In this document: piece after piece, positions 60,434 through 64,000 of the stretch
How positions within the stretch are numbered: the stretch's first letter is position 1
Layout of the letters: each line of letters opens with the position of its first letter
Assembly (NCBI GenBank): GCA_002840565.1
Contig: PHBK01000012.1
Location: 62,001-126,000 of the forward strand
DNA from: Deltaproteobacteria bacterium HGW-Deltaproteobacteria-12
GTDB taxonomy: Bacteria > Desulfobacterota > Syntrophia > Syntrophales > Smithellaceae
Reading direction: 5' to 3'
Length of the DNA: 64,000 nucleotides
Program-made: the position numbers and the translations under genes
The notes under the pieces: model-generated
The model's input: only the letters and a program-made list of their open reading frames with translations
Told to the model about the DNA's origin: nothing
Database searches by the model: none

Positions 60434-60754
60434 GTGAGAAAAACTACGTCAGTTATTTCTTTAACGGGTTTAATATTTCTTCTTCTTGATGAATCTCAGC
60501 AGCACTGGACAAAAGGTGAAATTGACGATGCATTACAAATACTTGATCAAGCTTATTTCCTGTTGATGGATGCCAATGGGAATTCGGAAATAGCGCGGCA
60601 GAAAGACGACAATCTTTATCTGATTGCAAAAAATGGAATTTCGCTGGAAAAGTTATTGACCTTAAACGGGATCTAAATCCGAGAAAATATTTACCCCGGT
60701 CAGGAAATTATTGTTAACCAGCTATTTATGAATAGTCTGTCTTTAAAATTATAA
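60434..60754 (+). pseudogene. Decayed LysM/lytic transglycosylase-like gene
   Basis: From GTG 60434 the frame gives a signal-like segment, GEIDDALQILDQAYFLLMDA and QKDDNLYLIAKNGISLEKLL. After a TAA at 60674 the same frame continues with ENIYPGQEIIVN, which completes a LysM repeat. The first part resembles the N-terminus of MltD-type proteins, so the central enzyme domain seems deleted and the LysM broken by a nonsense change. Confidence 0.55.
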
Positions 60755-60846
60755 TGCTTTTTTTACTGCACAAGATTATTGTGATAAATATAAAACTTAT
60801 CTGGTCCTGTGATATTATTTTCACGAAGTTCAGGAAGGGTGATTGA

Positions 60847-61902
60847 ATGAAGATTTTACAAACAGTCTATCTGGGTAATACATTGCAAGATTGGTTAATT
60901 GCTGCCTGTATATTCATGGTTGCTCTGGCAGTGTTAGTGGTGCTGAAACGTATCATCCTAAGCAGACTATCCAGATTGGCGACAGCGACGGAAAATAAGC
61001 TCGACGACATGCTCGTTGACCTGTTCAAGCAGACTAAGATTTTAATTTTAATTGTATTTTCTGCCTATGTGGCATCATATGCCGTCACCCTGAAGCCTAA
61101 TATTGAAGCTTTATGGCAAAAAGCGGTTCTCCTGATTCTGATTTTTCAGGGAGGGCTTTGGGCCAGCGTAGCTGTTTCATTCGGGTTAAGCCACATAATG
61201 CAAAAGAGAATGGACCAGGATACGTCCAGTGCGACAACAATTGCTTTTTTGGGATTTATGGCGCGCTTGGTCCTTTGGGTAATCGTCCTTCTTTTAGTGT
61301 TGGATAATCTGGGGTTTAACATCACCGGATTAGTCGCCGGTCTTGGTATCGGCGGCATTGCCGTGGCGCTGGCGGTGCAAAATATTCTCGGGGATCTGCT
61401 GGCTTCTCTTTCCATTGTTCTGGATAAGCCTTTTGTTATTGGAGATTTTGTGGTGATTGATTCCTTCATGGGCACCATTGAACACATCGGCCTGAAAAGT
61501 ACGCGGATACGCAGCCTCAGCGGGGAGCAACTGGTCATTTCTAATAACGACCTTTTGAAAAGCCGGATCAGTAATTACAAAAAGATGCGGGAAAGGCGGG
61601 TTGCCTTCAACTTCGGGGTCATCTATCAGACACCGCGTGTCAAGCTTAAGTTAATCAATAAAATAGTTTCGGACATTATCAGGGAACAGGCAAATGCTCG
61701 CTTCGACCGCGTCCATTTTAAAGAGTATGGAGACTCGTCACTAAATTATGAGGTTGTTTATTACGTAGAAACACCTGACTATAATGTGTATATGGATATT
61801 CAGCAGGCGATCAATCTGGAAATGTTTCGCCGTTTTCAGGAGGAAAGCATCGAATTTGCATATCCGACACAAACAATATTTATCCAGCAGACGGCAAATT
61901 GA
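60847..61902 (+). CDS. MscS-family mechanosensitive channel
   Basis: 351 residues. Three or four N-terminal helices lead to the pore helix and loop GLVAGLGIGGIAVALAVQNI and LGDLLASLSIVLDKPFVIGD, then the beta domain GTIEHIGLKSTRIRSLSGEQ and the C-terminal vestibule. It releases solutes at high membrane tension. The ATG follows AGGAAGGG. The gene stands alone. Confidence 0.9.
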   Translation: MKILQTVYLGNTLQDWLIAACIFMVALAVLVVLKRIILSRLSRLATATENKLDDMLVDLFKQTKILILIVFSAYVASYAVTLKPNIEALWQKAVLLILIFQGGLWASVAVSFGLSHIMQKRMDQDTSSATTIAFLGFMARLVLWVIVLLLVLDNLGFNITGLVAGLGIGGIAVALAVQNILGDLLASLSIVLDKPFVIGDFVVIDSFMGTIEHIGLKSTRIRSLSGEQLVISNNDLLKSRISNYKKMRERRVAFNFGVIYQTPRVKLKLINKIVSDIIREQANARFDRVHFKEYGDSSLNYEVVYYVETPDYNVYMDIQQAINLEMFRRFQEESIEFAYPTQTIFIQQTAN

Positions 61903-61968
61903 TTTGATATTGATTCACCACCGCTATTTTCAGAATCCGGTATCGCCATTTGTTTTATTCGGCATGGG

Positions 61969-62148
61969 ATGAGGCTATCGGCATTCGATGAACACATTAT
62001 CGAAACGGAGATCGCCTGGCTTAATTTCATAGCTTACAAGAATGGCCTTAGTCATTTATTGGTAGAAGAGGTCGAACGATTAAAGCAAACGGGATGCACC
62101 GATAATCAAGAAAATAATTTGGAATTGCAGCATCTTAAATGGGAATAA
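61969..62148 (+). CDS. Possible small ORF
   Basis: 59 residues (TEIAWLNFIAYKNGLSHLLV, EEVERLKQTG). The frame has no good ribosome site and no known family. It may be a remnant. The rest of the gap 61903-62229 shows only the ribosome site of the next gene. Confidence 0.3.
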   Translation: MRLSAFDEHIIETEIAWLNFIAYKNGLSHLLVEEVERLKQTGCTDNQENNLELQHLKWE

Positions 62149-62229
62149 CCGGCATATTCCAATATTTTTATGGTTCTGCACAAGTATTTACTATAACAGG
62201 CAGAATAATTCGACAGAGGAGGTATGACA

Positions 62230-63894
62230 ATGCGCATAGCAGAAACTCTAACTTCGGAGCTTGTATTTGTTAAAATTAAAGCAAAGGAACGGGTCGAAAC
62301 CATTGATCTCCTCCTTTCCGAACTACACAAAATTCGAGGAGTAGACAAGGAAACTGCCCTGCGCGATCTTGCGGCGAATGGACAAGCAGCGACTTTACGC
62401 GTCGCAGTCGGAGACAATTATCTTGCAGTCCCGCATGCAGTAACACAAGCGTCCAAACAGCTGGTCATGGCCGTCGCTACAAGTCCGGCAGGCATTCTCT
62501 GGGGTGAAGGTCCGGATGAGCTGGCAAATGTGGTTATTCTGCTGTTAGGCCCTCCTCAGACGCACGGTTTATATCTTCGGGTGCTGAGCCGTATCGCCCG
62601 CTTCTGCAAAACAGAAGGATTTTTGCCAAGTCTGCTGGATGCGCAATCCTCCCTTGACCTTATTGGATACCTTGAAAGCGCTGAATCATCGATGGAGGAG
62701 GTGGCTGAGGAACCGGATTCTCCACGTTTCTGTGTTATTGGGGCAGGACCAGGAGGCATGGCAATGGCGGGGCATCTTGCCCTGATGGGTCGGAAAGTTA
62801 ACCTTTATACGCGCAATGCCGATCGTCTTGCACCGGTGCAGGCTCGCGGAGGGATTGACGTAACCGGTGAGATCCAGGGGCTGGCAAAACTGGACGTAGT
62901 GACGACGGACCCTGAAAAAGCGGTTGAGCATTCGGAAGTGCTGATGATCGTCGTGCCGGCCACAGCGCATCGCAACATAGCCAAAATCATTGCCCCCTAC
63001 ATTAAAGACGGGCAGATCATTGTGTTGAATCCCGGCCGGACAGGCGGAGCACTGGAATTTGCCCAGGTGCTGCAAACAGTCAATCCCGTGGTGCGGCCTT
63101 ATCTGGCTGAGGCGCAGACACTGTTGTATGCCTCGCGCCTCACAAATCCCGGACAAGTGCATATTTATGGAATTAAAAACTCCGTGGCATTGGCAGCTTT
63201 ACCTGCATACCAGACTGCCGATATTCTCCCGATCATCCGAACCGCACTTCCTCAATTTGTACCAGGAGATAATGTGCTGAAAACAGGTCTCGACAATATC
63301 GGTGCCGTATTCCATCCGGCGATTACACTGCTCAACTCCGCCCGCATCGAGAACACGAACGGCAATTTTCAGTTCTATCTCGAAGGGGTGACGCCGGCTG
63401 TCGCCAGTATACTGGAGGCAATTGATCAGGAGCGTGTCGCTGTGGCTGAGGCATTGGGCATCCGCGCCAACACGGCCCGTGAGTGGCTTTATCTTGCTTA
63501 TAACGCAGCGGGCAAGACATTAATTGAAGCAATGCGTGCTAACCCCGGATATCGCGGTATCAATGCGCCGTCTACCGTTCACCACCGTTATATCTCTGAA
63601 GACGTCCCCGCCAGTCTAGTGCCCATTGCCTCCATTGGGGAAATGCTCGGGGTGCGAACGCCTGCCATGCGATCCATAATTCACCTGGCCTCGGTCATGC
63701 ACGGTATAGATTACTGGGCAATCGGTCGCACTGTTGATAAACTGGGCATTGCGGGGATGTCGGTAAAAGAGATCAGGTTTCTTGTTGTCGGAGCCGAAAT
63801 GAAAGGACCGGAGCAGAAAGCCGGCAATCAGCAGGCCATTGATTATACCGCGCTGGTGGGATTCGGTAAGTATGGATTTGACGGAGGTACATAA
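62230..63894 (+). CDS. PTS EIIA domain fused to opine/octopine dehydrogenase-like enzyme
   Basis: 554 residues from ATG 62230, seven bases after GGAGG; an ATG at 62224 is only one base away from it. Residues 1-150 are a fructose/Ntr-type EIIA with the phospho-His at 69 (YLAVPHAVTQASKQLVMAVA). After an acidic linker (ESAESSMEEVAEEPDS) a Rossmann fold begins (FCVIGAGPGGMAMAGHLALM), with VVPATAHRNIAKIIAPY. The C-terminal part has NIGAVFHPAITLLNSARIE, the octopine dehydrogenase motif with the catalytic His. It would reduce an imine of an amino acid and a keto acid, perhaps under PTS control. The next gene overlaps by one base. Confidence 0.8.
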   Translation: MRIAETLTSELVFVKIKAKERVETIDLLLSELHKIRGVDKETALRDLAANGQAATLRVAVGDNYLAVPHAVTQASKQLVMAVATSPAGILWGEGPDELANVVILLLGPPQTHGLYLRVLSRIARFCKTEGFLPSLLDAQSSLDLIGYLESAESSMEEVAEEPDSPRFCVIGAGPGGMAMAGHLALMGRKVNLYTRNADRLAPVQARGGIDVTGEIQGLAKLDVVTTDPEKAVEHSEVLMIVVPATAHRNIAKIIAPYIKDGQIIVLNPGRTGGALEFAQVLQTVNPVVRPYLAEAQTLLYASRLTNPGQVHIYGIKNSVALAALPAYQTADILPIIRTALPQFVPGDNVLKTGLDNIGAVFHPAITLLNSARIENTNGNFQFYLEGVTPAVASILEAIDQERVAVAEALGIRANTAREWLYLAYNAAGKTLIEAMRANPGYRGINAPSTVHHRYISEDVPASLVPIASIGEMLGVRTPAMRSIIHLASVMHGIDYWAIGRTVDKLGIAGMSVKEIRFLVVGAEMKGPEQKAGNQQAIDYTALVGFGKYGFDGGT

Positions 63895-64000
63895 TGAGGC
63901 CGGTAAAAACTAATCGATCCGATCGCTTCGGCCTCATACACCCTGCTATGGAGGCCCATACACTCGGAATCAATTCCGTCCAGCAGCTTCTCGAACAATG
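63894..64000 (+). CDS. Start of an unidentified gene, cut by the window edge
   Basis: 35 residues are visible, including DRFGLIHPAMEAHTLGINSV. It begins at ATG 63894 overlapping the preceding stop (TAATG), with ACGGAGGT before it, so it is co-translated with the EIIA-dehydrogenase fusion. Too little is present to name it. Confidence 0.6.
   Translation, partial: MRPVKTNRSDRFGLIHPAMEAHTLGINSVQQLLEQ

Overview
The window looks like chromosome from an anaerobic, syntrophic-type member of the former Deltaproteobacteria (Desulfobacterota, most like class Syntrophia). The reasons are indirect: paired acyl-CoA dehydrogenases with MaoC hydratases, a UGA-encoded selenoprotein, an electron-transfer-linked PyrD/PyrK, a bacterial deoxyhypusine-synthase-like enzyme, an incomplete mannose-type PTS, a PEP-CTERM protein and abundant short palindromic repeats. 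No 16S or marker gene is present, so the taxonomy is inference.

Layout. 0-4.7 kb: the end of a PP2C-like phosphatase, then a TetR regulator with an acyl-CoA catabolism operon (two dehydrogenases, two MaoC-type proteins) closed by a clear terminator. 4.9-9 kb: a redoxin whose peroxidatic cysteine codon is TGA (a selenoprotein candidate with a hairpin in the right place for a SECIS), a glyoxalase, a SagB-type nitroreductase, a cardiolipin-synthase-like phospholipase D, a DUF2845 protein and a methyltransferase. 9-21 kb: addB/addA, PTS IIA/IIB/IIC without IID, rimI, pyrK/pyrD, a DUF4384-like secreted protein, an MBL hydrolase and a Dus enzyme, with a 12-unit heptamer array before pyrK and a MITE-like element that supplies the MBL stop codon. 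21-35 kb: a CrtI-like oxidoreductase with its own ferredoxin reductase, transporters, an enoyl-CoA isomerase, a two-gene polyamine module, a BrnT/BrnA toxin-antitoxin pair and a gamma carbonic anhydrase. 35-45 kb: a PEP-CTERM protein, a DUF4185 lipoprotein, hrpA (with a mobile palindrome inside its coding sequence), a DUF4139 protein and mtaD.

45.1-58.9 kb is a tRNA-Leu integration hot spot. A 57-bp copy of the tRNA 3' half (45158-45214) recurs at 55339-55395 and bounds a 10.2-kb element. It encodes a tyrosine integrase, an AlpA-like DNA-binding protein, a prim-pol and helicase (one frame split by a TAA), SSB, a terminase-small-subunit-like protein, a ribbon-helix-helix regulator and several unknown proteins, but no recognisable capsid, portal, large terminase or tail gene. 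Two arrays of CGTGACT repeats at about 10-bp spacing lie inside the helicase gene and look like iterons of an origin. This gene set resembles a phage satellite (PICI-like) and is the main candidate for an undescribed system. A degenerate third att copy at 58853 encloses a second 3.5-kb segment with an AbiE-type toxin-antitoxin pair and an unknown island gene. The probable original tRNA terminator now sits at 58883, about 13.7 kb from the tRNA.

59-64 kb: an IS3 remnant, a DUF3014 protein, a decayed LysM/lytic-transglycosylase-like gene, an MscS channel, and an unusual fusion of a PTS EIIA domain with an opine-dehydrogenase-like enzyme, followed by a gene cut by the window edge.
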